From positions 2,294,001-2,358,000 of the forward strand of contig OZ247427.1 in NCBI GenBank assembly GCA_965232815.1: a stretch of 64,000 nt of DNA. The letters run 5' to 3'. Positions 1 through 13,584 of this stretch are shown one piece after another. Made by a program: the position numbers and the translations under genes. This DNA comes from Bin87 sp026710825 (lineage in GTDB: Bacteria; Chloroflexota; Dehalococcoidia; Lucifugimonadales; UBA3495). The number at the start of each line of letters is the position of its first letter. The stretch's first letter is position 1. The notes under the pieces were generated by a model. The model did not search any database and was not told the DNA's origin. It saw only the letters and a program-made list of their open reading frames with translations.

Positions 1-312
1 TGGGTCTCGGCGGCGCATGCGAAGAAATTAGAAATTCGCCTGTACGACAATCTGTTCACCGACCCCGACCCGGCGGGCGCGGCGTCGGAATCGGGAGACG
101 ATTTCGTAGACCTGATCAATGCCGATTCCCTCGAGGTGGTCACGGCGATGGTTGAACCGGGACTCGCCGCCGCTGAACCGGGAGACCGTTTCCAGTTTGA
201 GCGGCTGGGGTATTTCTGCGCGGACCCCGATTCCAAAGCGGGCGTTCCGGTGTTCAACCGGACGACAACGCTTCGAGACAGTTGGGCGCGCATCAGCCGG
301 CGGCAGGAGTAA
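1..312 (+). CDS. glnS: Glutaminyl-tRNA synthetase, C-terminal end (partial)
   Basis: Reading from base 1 gives 103 residues ending in TAA at 310-312. The opening stretch WVSAAHAKKLEIRLYDNLF matches the anticodon-binding beta-barrel end of class I GlnRS, where a WVSAxHAxxxExRLYDxLF block is highly conserved, and FERLGYFCADPDS is the usual near-terminal block. The enzyme charges tRNA-Gln with glutamine in the cytoplasm. The catalytic half lies outside the window. The gene sits 92 bp upstream of gltX on the same strand, so glutamine and glutamate charging enzymes are probably co-transcribed. A true GlnRS means the cell need not make Gln-tRNA only by transamidation. The ending is normal with no sign of damage. 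Confidence 0.9.
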   Translation, partial: WVSAAHAKKLEIRLYDNLFTDPDPAGAASESGDDFVDLINADSLEVVTAMVEPGLAAAEPGDRFQFERLGYFCADPDSKAGVPVFNRTTTLRDSWARISRRQE

Positions 313-404
313 GTGCCGCAAATTCTGACGAGTAACATTAGTAGCCAAGTGATCCCGGGCATGCCGCTGTCCGGTATGGAGCACGATTTGAGGAGGGAGC
401 CCTG

Positions 405-1877
405 ATGTCAACACCAGTACGAGTCCGGTACGCTCCCAGCCCGACGGGGAATCCCCACATCGGCAACATCCGCACCGCGATGTTCAACTGGTTGTTTGCC
501 CGACGTCACGGTGGGCAGTTCATCGTGCGTGTGGAGGACACCGACCAAGCTCGCATCGAGGAAGGCGCGGTGGAGCATATCCTCAACGGGTTAGAGTGGC
601 TCGGGATCGACTGGGACGAAGGGCCGCGAGTGGGCGGACCCTACGGTCCGTACTTCCAATCTGAGCGACTGGAAACGTACGACGCCGCAGCAGAGCGATT
701 GATCGCATCAGGGAACGCGTACCGGTGCTATTGCACCCCGGAGCGGGTGGCGGAGTTGCGCAAGGAGCAGGCCCGCAACAAGCAGCGGCAGGGTTACGAC
801 AGCCACTGCCGGGATCTTTCGGACAGCGAACGGGAAGCAAACGAGGCGGCAGGGTTGCCGCACGTCGTAAGGTTCGCGATGCCGCAATCGGGCATGACGA
901 CCCTCGAGGATGCCATCCGGGGACACGTGGAATGGCAGAACGAGTTGACCGACGACTTTGTGCTGATCAAATCGGACGGGTTTCCCACCTATCACCTGGC
1001 CGTGACGGTGGATGACTACGCCATGCAGATCAGCCACGTGCTGAGGGCGGAGGAGTGGCTGCCCAGCGCGGCTAGGCACGTGCAATTGTACCGTGCCCTC
1101 GATTTTCCAATGCCGCAATTCGGGCACCTGCCGATGATTTTGGGCGCTGATCGCGCCAAGCTGTCCAAGCGGCACGGGGCCACGTCCCTGATGGAGTACA
1201 GGGACGACGGGTTCGTTCCGGACGCGCTGATCAACTTCATGGCGCTGTTGGGATGGTCGTTGGATGGCGAAACCGAGGTCATGACGGTGGACACCATCAG
1301 GGACAATTTCGCGCTGGAACGGGTAGGCAAGCCGGCGGCCATTTTTGATCTGGACAAGCTGCAATGGATGAACGGCGTGTACATCCGGCAGATGGGCATC
1401 GGCGAGCTGGCCGATCAGATAGTCCCGTTCCTGGAAACGAATTACCCTGAGGATCTGCTACCGGTGGACCGGGAATACCTGCTGCGCATAGTGCCGCTGG
1501 TGCAGGAAAGGCTGAAGACCCTGGCGGATGCGCCGGATATGCTCTCGTATTTCTTCGAGGATGAGATTCAATTCGACGCAGAGAGTGTGGTTCAACGAGG
1601 GATGGACACCTCCGGCACCGCGGCGGCGTTGCGACGCGCTATCAGTGAACTGTCAGCAGTGGGCGAACCAGATTTCGAGAACCAACACCTGGAATCGCTG
1701 TTGAGGTCCGCAGGTACGGACCTGGAATTGTCGGGGCGCCAGTTTTTCGGCGCTTTGCGTACGGCAATTACGGGCCGGACCGCGACGCCACCGTTGTTTG
1801 AGATGATGGAAGTTATGGGCAAGGAACGCGTGCTAAAGCGGTTGGCCGCCGCCGCGGAGAATCTGTCCGCCGACTAA
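405..1877 (+). CDS. gltX: Glutamyl-tRNA synthetase
   Basis: This 490-residue class I aminoacyl-tRNA synthetase attaches glutamate to tRNA-Glu. The HIGH signature is seen as HIGN at residues 18-21 within PSPTGNPHIGN, and the KMSKS loop as KLSKR at residues 252-256. The middle carries the GluRS-typical RVEDTDQARIEEGA block. The length is normal for bacterial GluRS (about 470-490). ATG at 405 is chosen because a strong ribosome binding site, AGGAGGG, lies at 391-397. The gene follows glnS on the same strand and its last bases overlap by 4 nt the convergent potassium-channel gene. No zinc-binding cysteine cluster is obvious beyond the CYC around residue 107, which is not unusual. Confidence 0.97.
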   Translation: MSTPVRVRYAPSPTGNPHIGNIRTAMFNWLFARRHGGQFIVRVEDTDQARIEEGAVEHILNGLEWLGIDWDEGPRVGGPYGPYFQSERLETYDAAAERLIASGNAYRCYCTPERVAELRKEQARNKQRQGYDSHCRDLSDSEREANEAAGLPHVVRFAMPQSGMTTLEDAIRGHVEWQNELTDDFVLIKSDGFPTYHLAVTVDDYAMQISHVLRAEEWLPSAARHVQLYRALDFPMPQFGHLPMILGADRAKLSKRHGATSLMEYRDDGFVPDALINFMALLGWSLDGETEVMTVDTIRDNFALERVGKPAAIFDLDKLQWMNGVYIRQMGIGELADQIVPFLETNYPEDLLPVDREYLLRIVPLVQERLKTLADAPDMLSYFFEDEIQFDAESVVQRGMDTSGTAAALRRAISELSAVGEPDFENQHLESLLRSAGTDLELSGRQFFGALRTAITGRTATPPLFEMMEVMGKERVLKRLAAAAENLSAD

Positions 1878-2800
1878 CCGTCCGTCCGGCGAACGGAGGA
1901 ATCCTCAGGCAACGGTTGGCCGCAATGAGGGCAAACATCCTCGGATGACCCGCCGTCTTCGGTACGCCTGGGCGCCGCTGGGTACACTGCGTCGGCCTCC
2001 ATCATACCGGCGCTGAGGATGCCGGCGGGCAATGCAAAGAGGCCGATGCCCAGCACGGCGATGACCGCCGCCAAGACCCGCCCGGGCGTCGTAATAGGTA
2101 CGGTATCGCCATATCCCACCGTAGTGAGCGTTACCGCGCTCCACCACATTGCTGCCGGGATGCTGGGGAACTTGTCAGGTTGGGCGTGGGTTTCCGTAAA
2201 GTACATCAGGGAAGCCGCGATGACCAACGCAATCAGGAGGCCGGCTACGGCAGTGAGCAACTGGCTCCCTTTCAGGCGTATCGCGATTCCCAACCTGCGG
2301 GCCGCGGGGAAGTACCGTGCCAGCTTGGCGGTTCGGGTGAGCAGGCGCACGGTCAACAGGAAGGACAAGGTTGGCCCTACGCCGTTGAACAAAAAAACGA
2401 TAATTCCCACCGCGGACGGGGCCAGAGCGGCTGCATCCACAAGCGCGTTGGGAGATCGAAGGTAGCGCCAACGACATCGCCATTCGGACCCGTCGGTGTT
2501 GGTGGCAGCTTCTGGGGCAGTCCATAACCTCAGGGCATACTCCACGAAGAATATGGAGACGGTGCAGTATTCAATGGTGTGGAACCCCAGGGAGAATGAG
2601 GCGGCGAACCTGGGGACGGTCCACAGGATCAACGAGATGGAATTGATGATGATGACGACTACGAGCAGCGCCTCGACCAGGAAGGGCGGATTGATTCTCC
2701 CTGGCCGGAAAACCTGGTAGCCAAATCCGGTGTTGGGCTCCAACAGAGCATAAAGCCTGCGGCGGAACCTTGTGGAGTCGGCGGATTCAGATGGCGTCAT
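1874..2800 (-). CDS. Six-helix voltage-gated-type potassium channel
   Basis: A 308-residue membrane protein with about six hydrophobic segments (roughly residues 40-60, 75-95, 118-138, 142-158, 180-202 and 240-268). The potassium selectivity filter TVGYGD stands at residues 227-232 between the last two helices. The preceding segment has basic residues spaced like an S4 sensor (R152, R156, K159, R162). It should conduct K+ across the cytoplasmic membrane. The cytoplasmic tail ends with a single CPHCGQPLP knuckle at residues 290-298, half of a zinc ribbon, which is unusual for a channel. The gene is convergent with gltX (4-nt overlap) and divergent from the hydrolase gene at 3144. No ligand-binding RCK domain is present. 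Confidence 0.88.
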   Translation of the reverse strand: MTPSESADSTRFRRRLYALLEPNTGFGYQVFRPGRINPPFLVEALLVVVIIINSISLILWTVPRFAASFSLGFHTIEYCTVSIFFVEYALRLWTAPEAATNTDGSEWRCRWRYLRSPNALVDAAALAPSAVGIIVFLFNGVGPTLSFLLTVRLLTRTAKLARYFPAARRLGIAIRLKGSQLLTAVAGLLIALVIAASLMYFTETHAQPDKFPSIPAAMWWSAVTLTTVGYGDTVPITTPGRVLAAVIAVLGIGLFALPAGILSAGMMEADAVYPAAPRRTEDGGSSEDVCPHCGQPLPEDSSVRRTDG

Positions 2801-2841
2801 CTTGGTGAGGGGAATATCGGAGATATGGTCCGGGTAGGGAG

Positions 2842-2859
2842 GCCCGGTTGTTTCCGGGC
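2842..2859. other. Perfect hairpin between divergent genes
   Basis: GCCCGG, a 6-nt loop TTGTTT, then CCGGGC form a perfect 6-bp stem in the 343-bp space between the potassium channel and the metallo-hydrolase gene. No T-run follows on either strand, so it is not a classic terminator. The rest of the space is AT-rich around 2885-2940; no tRNA or short gene was seen. Confidence 0.4.
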
Positions 2860-2938
2860 GTAATGCGCACGCAAGGGAAAGGGAATGTGAATTTTGGTGA
2901 AAATTTATGAATTTTCTGTAAAAACGTACATTTTGGTA

Positions 2939-2967
2939 TTGACGCGGGTTGAATGACGGGCTGTACA
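2939..2967 (+). promoter_or_regulatory. Possible sigma-70 promoter for the metallo-hydrolase
   Basis: TTGACG at 2939-2944 and TGTACA at 2962-2967 are separated by 17 bp and preceded by an AT-rich tract at 2885-2940. The -35 matches five of six consensus bases, the -10 only three. The predicted start of transcription is about 170 bp upstream of the ATG at 3144. Position and AT-rich context support it; the -10 is weak. Confidence 0.35.
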
Positions 2968-3143
2968 GTGTACCCAGGCCGAGATATGGATTGGCCAGAT
3001 TATAACCGAGGCTCTCGAAGTAACTCTAATCGGAGTTCAAGCGCTCGATCCCGATATTGGCGTCCCAAAAGATAAAAAAGGACGGCTGAGGTGGGTAGGG
3101 GCTGGATATTTGAGCCAGGGAATCGATAAAGGGAGGCAGCAGA

Positions 3144-3980
3144 ATGCTATCAACGGGCGTGATGGTCATCAGCGACGGCGTGTTCAAAGTGGATTGTGGA
3201 GCGGTTTTTGGCCGAATTCCCAAGATAATGTGGGAGAACCTGGTAACGACCGACCGCAAAAACCGGCTGACGATGGGGTTAAACTGCCTGCTGCTGGATT
3301 GCGGGGGGCACAAGATACTGGTGGATACTGGAGTCGGGCCCAAGGACAATCTGCGCGACAAGGAGATGTACGGGCTGGTCCCGAGCCGCCTGATGCGGAG
3401 CCTGAAGGCGCTGGGACTGGGCCCCAGGGACATTGACGCGGTTGTATTGTCGCATCTGCACTTCGCCCACGCCGGAGGCGCCACGCGCATGGACCGGATG
3501 GGCGACATGGTGCCATCTTTCCCGAAGGCGACGTACTACGTTCAGCGGTCGGCATGGGAAGACGCGCAAAACCCGTCAGTGCGGCAGGCCGACGTGTTCC
3601 GCACCGATGACTTTGCTCCGATCGCGGAACGGGGTCAGCTTGAACTCCTGGACGGGGACACCGAACTGTTCCCAGGCCTGAGCCTGGTGGTAACAGACGG
3701 CCATTCCAAGGGGCACCAGATCGCCGTATTCAGCCACGGCGGAGAACGCATCGTTTACATGGGCGACCTGGTACCGACGCCCCACCACCTCTGGCCCACT
3801 GTGCTGTCCTCTTTTGACTACGAACCGGAGAGAACCATGGAGCAGAAGCGCGACATCCTGGCCGACGTGGAGAAGCGGGGTTGGCTGATGGTTTTCCCAC
3901 ACGGGAACGAGACCAGGGCCGGATACCTGCAGCGGGGCAAGGACAACGACATGGCGTACCTTCGCCCGGTTGAGTTTTAG
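3144..3980 (+). CDS. Metallo-beta-lactamase-fold hydrolase, lactonase-like
   Basis: A 278-residue protein of the MBL-fold superfamily, closest in pattern to AHL-lactonase-type hydrolases. The metal motif reads SHLHFAHAGG: H104, H106 and H109 are present, but the aspartate of HxHxDH is alanine at 108. Later ligands appear conserved (the histidine in TDGHSKGH, the aspartate in MGDLVP, the histidine in FPHGNE). In this family the missing aspartate usually binds the second metal, so the metal site may be altered or mononuclear. ATG at 3144 follows GGGAGG at 3131-3136. The gene is convergent with mtaB, overlapping by 4 nt. The substrate cannot be told from sequence. Confidence 0.88.
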   Translation: MLSTGVMVISDGVFKVDCGAVFGRIPKIMWENLVTTDRKNRLTMGLNCLLLDCGGHKILVDTGVGPKDNLRDKEMYGLVPSRLMRSLKALGLGPRDIDAVVLSHLHFAHAGGATRMDRMGDMVPSFPKATYYVQRSAWEDAQNPSVRQADVFRTDDFAPIAERGQLELLDGDTELFPGLSLVVTDGHSKGHQIAVFSHGGERIVYMGDLVPTPHHLWPTVLSSFDYEPERTMEQKRDILADVEKRGWLMVFPHGNETRAGYLQRGKDNDMAYLRPVEF

Positions 3981-5347
3981 TCCGGGATCCTGGACAGGAC
4001 GGACTTGCCGTCGATCTCAACCAGATAAGCGTCCGTGAAGCGATTGGAGAGGTCGCGTCGCGTTCCCGTGTGCACCCTGACGTAGTTGTCCGTCAGTCCG
4101 CTCCAACGCATCAGGTTGGTGTCGGCGTCCGGACGGGCAGTTTCCCACAGCACGGGGCGTTGATGCCCGAGGATGCGTTGGCGGTGGTTGTCGAACGCTG
4201 CTGCCGCCATTGAGTTCATTTCAGCAACACGGTTGCGTTTCACATCCGGCGCAACCTGATCGGGCAGGTGGTGGGCAGTTGTGCCAGGCCGCTGAGAGTA
4301 AGGGAAGACGTGGATGTCGGCGAAGGCCATCTCCTCGGCGAAAGCCAGACTTTCAGCGTGCGCTTGAGCATCTTCACCGGGGAAACCCACGATGATGTCG
4401 GTGGTGATGCTGACGCCGGGAACCGTCTCGCGGATACGCTCGAGGGCATCGCGGAACTGGAAGGTGTCATAACGGCGCCTCATGGCCTTCAGGATGATGT
4501 TGGAGCCGCTCTGCAACGGGACATGGAAGTGCGGACAAAGGCGCGAGTCTTCCCACAATGCCAGGAGCGGCGGACTGATTTCGTGAGCCTGGAGCGAGGA
4601 GACCCGCAGGCGCGGTATCTCGGTCTCACGCAATATCCGGTCGAGTAATTTCGCCAGGTTTATGCCTTGAAGTTCGAACCCGTAGGTGCCCAGTTGGGTT
4701 CCGGTCAGAGACACCTCTTTGAACCCGCTGGCGACGTGTTGCTGGACGGTCGACACCAGAGTATCGGGTGGGATGCTGCGTTCGCGGCCCCGCACCTTGG
4801 GCACAATGCAGTAGGCGCAGACCTGGTCGCAACCCTCCTGAATTTTGACCATCGCCCTGCTGCGACGCAGGATGCCGGCGGAACCGTTCGGGACGATGTC
4901 GGTCCGCTGCTGGCCGCCGCGCCGAGACAGTTCGGCTATGGCCAGGCCGGCCAGGGTTGATTTGTCCGAGTTGCCGACGACCAACGACACTTCCGGCATG
5001 CGGCGGAGTTCATCCGCGGCGCGTTGGGGGTAACAGCCGGCCGCCACCACAACAGCATCGGGGTTGGACCGGTGAGCAGCGCGCAACGCCTGCCTGGCCT
5101 TGGAGTCGGCGGTGGCGGTTACGGTGCAGGTGTTCACCACGATGATGTCGGCATCCGACTTTCGATCCACCAAACGATAACCGGCCTGGACGAACTCGCG
5201 AGCCAGCACCGCGCTGTCGGCTTGATTCAGCTTGCAGCCATGGGTTTCAATCGCCACCGTACCCGTTATCGGTACGTCCGCTGGAGGGATTGATGCGACG
5301 CTGGGAATGGAGGCCAGTGGGACGTGGACGGGTTGACTGGATGCCAT
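3977..5347 (-). CDS. mtaB: tRNA t6A37 methylthiotransferase (MtaB-type radical SAM)
   Basis: A 456-residue MiaB/MtaB-family enzyme that adds a methylthio group to t6A at tRNA position 37. The N-terminal methylthiotransferase domain opens with ETHGCKLNQAD, with cluster cysteines at C38, C74 and C105. The radical-SAM motif CDQVCAYC gives C173, C177 and C180. The GCKLNQ opening is characteristic of MtaB rather than MiaB or RimO. A C-terminal TRAM-like segment follows around residue 390. It begins 3 bp after the upstream HEPN/PaREP1-like gene, suggesting one transcript. The window also encodes tsaB and tsaE, which help make the t6A substrate, though not nearby. Confidence 0.9.
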   Translation of the reverse strand: MASSQPVHVPLASIPSVASIPPADVPITGTVAIETHGCKLNQADSAVLAREFVQAGYRLVDRKSDADIIVVNTCTVTATADSKARQALRAAHRSNPDAVVVAAGCYPQRAADELRRMPEVSLVVGNSDKSTLAGLAIAELSRRGGQQRTDIVPNGSAGILRRSRAMVKIQEGCDQVCAYCIVPKVRGRERSIPPDTLVSTVQQHVASGFKEVSLTGTQLGTYGFELQGINLAKLLDRILRETEIPRLRVSSLQAHEISPPLLALWEDSRLCPHFHVPLQSGSNIILKAMRRRYDTFQFRDALERIRETVPGVSITTDIIVGFPGEDAQAHAESLAFAEEMAFADIHVFPYSQRPGTTAHHLPDQVAPDVKRNRVAEMNSMAAAAFDNHRQRILGHQRPVLWETARPDADTNLMRWSGLTDNYVRVHTGTRRDLSNRFTDAYLVEIDGKSVLSRIPD

Positions 5348-5350
5348 GGG

Positions 5351-5812
5351 TCATGCCTCGATGTCTGCCGCATCGGCATCCGGATCCGCGACAGGCGGGG
5401 CTGCACCAGCGCCCGGCATGTGCGCCACCAAGCGTTCGATGGCTTCGCTCAGGTCATCCATGGCGAGAAACAGATAATCGACACGGCTGCGACGGTCGCG
5501 CACCCGTTCGGCGGCGTCGGCCCACGCAGAAAGGTGATCAAAAGCATCGCGGATATAGCGATCACGCTCCTGGTCGCCCAAGCGGCGCACAAAATCCTTG
5601 AGTTCCGCATCGGACTCCGCCGGTTCGCCGTGCCACAATGCCACGCCACGGGCGGCGGCTACCAAGCTACCCCAGAGCAGGTCTTCCGCCTGGTTCCATT
5701 GACCCCTGGACATGGTCGACTGAGCCGAATCCAAAAGGCGGAGCGCCTGGCTCCGGTAGCGGGTGAGCCGAGTTTCCAAGGATTGGCTGGGTTGTGTACT
5801 TTTGGGGAGCAT
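5351..5812 (-). CDS. Small helical protein, PaREP1/HEPN-like
   Basis: A 153-residue, mostly helical, charged protein. The segment QWNQAEDLLWGSLVAAARGVA (about residues 40-60) resembles the PaREP1/HEPN-type helical bundle, where an AEKLWGA-like helix is typical. The tail after residue 130 is low-complexity, rich in Ala, Asp and Pro. Its stop lies 3 bp before the mtaB start codon, so the two are probably translated from one message. HEPN-fold proteins often bind or cut RNA, but no clear RxxxxH catalytic motif is evident, so a binding or accessory role is as likely. The family call is from pattern memory and function is not assigned. Confidence 0.55.
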   Translation of the reverse strand: MLPKSTQPSQSLETRLTRYRSQALRLLDSAQSTMSRGQWNQAEDLLWGSLVAAARGVALWHGEPAESDAELKDFVRRLGDQERDRYIRDAFDHLSAWADAAERVRDRRSRVDYLFLAMDDLSEAIERLVAHMPGAGAAPPVADPDADAADIEA

Positions 5813-5956
5813 GTCGGTCCGTGAATTTTAGCATAGGGCGGGCCGCCAGCCGGTATCGACACACGCGGCCTGTCCCAATCTGTGTGGCGGTTGATGAATT
5901 GGTCGGGTACACTGCGGCGCAGGCTGTTTCCCAAAATCTGAATTCCTGGTGGTGGT

Positions 5957-7165
5957 ATGTCTGCAAACTCGGTTAATCCCTTTCGGCACGTGGCTTACCC
6001 AGTGCGGGTGTACGCCGGGGACGACGCGCTATCCAACCTGCGTGGGGAGATGGGCCGACTCGGCGCGCAGAGGCCGTTCGTGGTGTGCGGTCAATCCGTG
6101 GCGCGGCGCACCGATCTGATTGAGAGGATTCGCGAGGCACTGGACGGCGAACTGGCCGGCGTGTTTGACGGCGTGCAGGCAGGGTCTCCCGAAACCGCCG
6201 TGCAGGAAGGAGTCCGCATTGCGCGAGAAGCCGACGCCGATCTAGTGATTGCCGTTGGGGGAGGCAGCGCGGTGGTCACGGCACGGGCGATCATCATCAT
6301 GCTTGCCGAGGGAGGCACTCCGCAGGATCACGCGACCAAGTATCCGCCCGGGCAACGGCCGGTCAGTCCCCGGTTGGTGCGACCCAAATTGCCCAACATC
6401 GTGGTGCTCACCACGCCAACAACTGCGACGACGAGGGCCGGAACTGCGATCATCGACGGCGAGACGGGGCATCGTCTGGAGATGTTTGACCCGAAGACGC
6501 GGCCGGCGTCGGTGATTTGGGACACAGAGGCTCTGCTTACAGCGCCAGCGGAGTTGTGCATCAGCGCGGCGGGGTCGCTGTTCAGCGGCGTGATCAGCGC
6601 GTTGCAGGCACCGACGCTGAACACGATGGCGACAGCGGACCTCCTGGCATCCCTGGGCTTGCTGGTGGAGAACGTGCCGGCGACGCGGAAAAACCCGGAT
6701 GATGGCGAGGCGAGGCTCAACCTGTGCGTGGCGTCGTTCATGTACAACCGGGCGTGGGACACGGGAGCCAGCGGCGCTGCGTTGGGAGTGGTGAGCGCGC
6801 TGGCCCACAGCCTTGACACAAGATACCCGGATTGCAGCCACGGGGCGGCGTATTCCATCGCCACGGCGCCGGGCATGCGATTCAACCGGTCGCACAACGT
6901 TGGCGGTCAAGCCAGGGTGGCGGACGCCCTGGGTGTGCGGGAGCCCGGAACCGGGGACGAGCAGGCCGCCGAATCGGCTGCCGATGCGGTGGGCGGGTTC
7001 TTCGAAGCGATTGGCCTGCCGGGCGCGCTGCGGGAGGTCGGGGTTCCAGCCGAAGGGATTTCGGAAATTGCCCAGGACGCGATGACCGATTTCGGGTTAC
7101 ACCGAAATATCAGGCCGGTTGGAGGCGTTGAGGAACTAGAGGCCGTGCTCAGGGAAGCGTGGTAG
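5957..7165 (+). CDS. Iron-containing alcohol dehydrogenase family protein
   Basis: A 402-residue protein of the group III (Fe-ADH / maleylacetate reductase) superfamily. The N-terminal Rossmann-like half carries the nucleotide motif AVGGGSAVVTARAI around residues 99-112. The helical half has the usual metal histidine region, including HSLDTRYPDCSHGAA. Such enzymes interconvert alcohols or keto acids with NAD(P)H; the substrate is unknown. ATG at 5957 is preceded only by GGTGGT, a weak ribosome binding site. It is divergent from the HEPN-like gene and convergent with pyrD, and appears to be transcribed alone. The iron-ligand set could not be fully confirmed by eye. Confidence 0.85.
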   Translation: MSANSVNPFRHVAYPVRVYAGDDALSNLRGEMGRLGAQRPFVVCGQSVARRTDLIERIREALDGELAGVFDGVQAGSPETAVQEGVRIAREADADLVIAVGGGSAVVTARAIIIMLAEGGTPQDHATKYPPGQRPVSPRLVRPKLPNIVVLTTPTTATTRAGTAIIDGETGHRLEMFDPKTRPASVIWDTEALLTAPAELCISAAGSLFSGVISALQAPTLNTMATADLLASLGLLVENVPATRKNPDDGEARLNLCVASFMYNRAWDTGASGAALGVVSALAHSLDTRYPDCSHGAAYSIATAPGMRFNRSHNVGGQARVADALGVREPGTGDEQAAESAADAVGGFFEAIGLPGALREVGVPAEGISEIAQDAMTDFGLHRNIRPVGGVEELEAVLREAW

Positions 7166-7302
7166 GGATCTTTTCCATTACCGAAGCGCGAATCGCTCAT
7201 TCAGCACGGCGGCGTGGAGGGGAGTCAGGGTACGAAATAGATCGCGCTGGGTGGGTTGTGATGGGGCTACGACGTTGCGGGCGTTGAGTGATTCTGCAGG
7301 AA

Positions 7303-8262
7303 TCAGGGAAATTCGGCCTTTCCGATGATCTCAGAAAGGTTTGAGATTTCCCATTGAGCGAGGAGCGCCTCAAGTTCAGACAGGATGCGGAAAGGGGCAT
7401 TCAAATCGGTCAGGTTTGCGCTGCCCACCTGGACGGCGGATGCGCCCGCCAACAGGTATTCGGCCACATGCCGACCAGTCATGATTCCGCCCACTCCTAT
7501 TACCGGGACGTCAACCGTCTGAGACGCTTTGTGCACCAACGCCATAGCTACGGGACGGAGGGCAGGCCCGGAAAGCCCGCCATACCCGGTGCCGAGCACG
7601 GCCAACCCAGTGTCAACATCGATGTGCAATGCGGGGACGGTGTTCGAGATCGTGAGGGCATCCGCTCCCGCCCCGACGGCAGCGTGGGCGATTTCGGTGA
7701 TGTCCGGCACGTTGGGGGATAGCTTGGCCCAAACCGGCAATTCGGTTTGACGGCGGACGGCGGCGACGGCCGCTTCGGTGAGATGAGGCCGGTGGCTGAA
7801 CATGGCCCCGTCATCGACGTTAGGGCAACTCAGGTTGAGTTCGATGGCTGCGAACCCGTCTACTCCCCGGGTGTAGCCCGCCATTTCCTCCCATTGATCG
7901 AGGCTGTCGCCGGACATGCTCATGACCATGTTGGCGTCCATATCGGCCCATTTGGGAGCCAACTCGGACATCGCGATTTCGATGCCTGGATTGGTTAGAC
8001 CGATGGAGTTGAGCAGCGTGGTTTCTCCGGCGGCCATCCCCTCGCGGAATGACGACGGGAACCAACGTGGTTCCGGGTTGCCTTCCCTCCCGTAGCGTGT
8101 GAACGTTTTGGGCAGCACCGCTCCCAGAGAGGCGAGTGGGGCGTCATCATCAATTCCTCTGCCGTAACCGTCATATCCGAATGTACCCGAGGCGATCATC
8201 ACCGGGTTCGCCAATTTGAGGCTGGGGGCGTTTACGGAATGTAGATTGACGGTGAGATCCAT
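7303..8262 (-). CDS. pyrD: Dihydroorotate dehydrogenase, class 1B type
   Basis: The chosen start gives 319 residues. The protein is an FMN TIM barrel oxidising dihydroorotate to orotate in pyrimidine synthesis. Class 1 features are the opening block NPVMIASGTFGYDGYG, the catalytic cysteine in NLSCPNV, and the glycine-rich phosphate site GVGGIMTGRHVAEYLLAGAS. An in-frame ATG at 8307 would add 15 residues; ATG at 8262 is preferred because the family alignment starts there and AGGA lies 11 nt upstream. It starts only 28 nt after the T-run of the rpoC terminator. Class 1B enzymes normally pair with PyrK, which is not in this window. Confidence 0.88.
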   Translation of the reverse strand: MDLTVNLHSVNAPSLKLANPVMIASGTFGYDGYGRGIDDDAPLASLGAVLPKTFTRYGREGNPEPRWFPSSFREGMAAGETTLLNSIGLTNPGIEIAMSELAPKWADMDANMVMSMSGDSLDQWEEMAGYTRGVDGFAAIELNLSCPNVDDGAMFSHRPHLTEAAVAAVRRQTELPVWAKLSPNVPDITEIAHAAVGAGADALTISNTVPALHIDVDTGLAVLGTGYGGLSGPALRPVAMALVHKASQTVDVPVIGVGGIMTGRHVAEYLLAGASAVQVGSANLTDLNAPFRILSELEALLAQWEISNLSEIIGKAEFP

Positions 8263-8289
8263 TGTGCGTCCTATGTCGGTCGATATTTT

Positions 8290-8318
8290 GAAAAAGGGGC
8301 GAAACACCGTTCGCCCCT
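8290..8318 (-). terminator. Rho-independent terminator of the rpoBC operon
   Basis: On the minus strand AGGGGCGAA, a 6-nt loop and TTCGCCCCT form a perfect 9-bp GC-rich stem (8295-8318), followed at once by a T-run (8291-8295). It lies 41 bp beyond the rpoC stop and 28 bp before the pyrD start, separating the two genes. Confidence 0.85.
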
Positions 8319-8358
8319 AGTGTAAGTTGCTTCGCTTGCGCGAATATGCGGGGAGGAC

Positions 8359-13581
<5,223 letters not shown>

Positions 13582-13584
13582 GTT

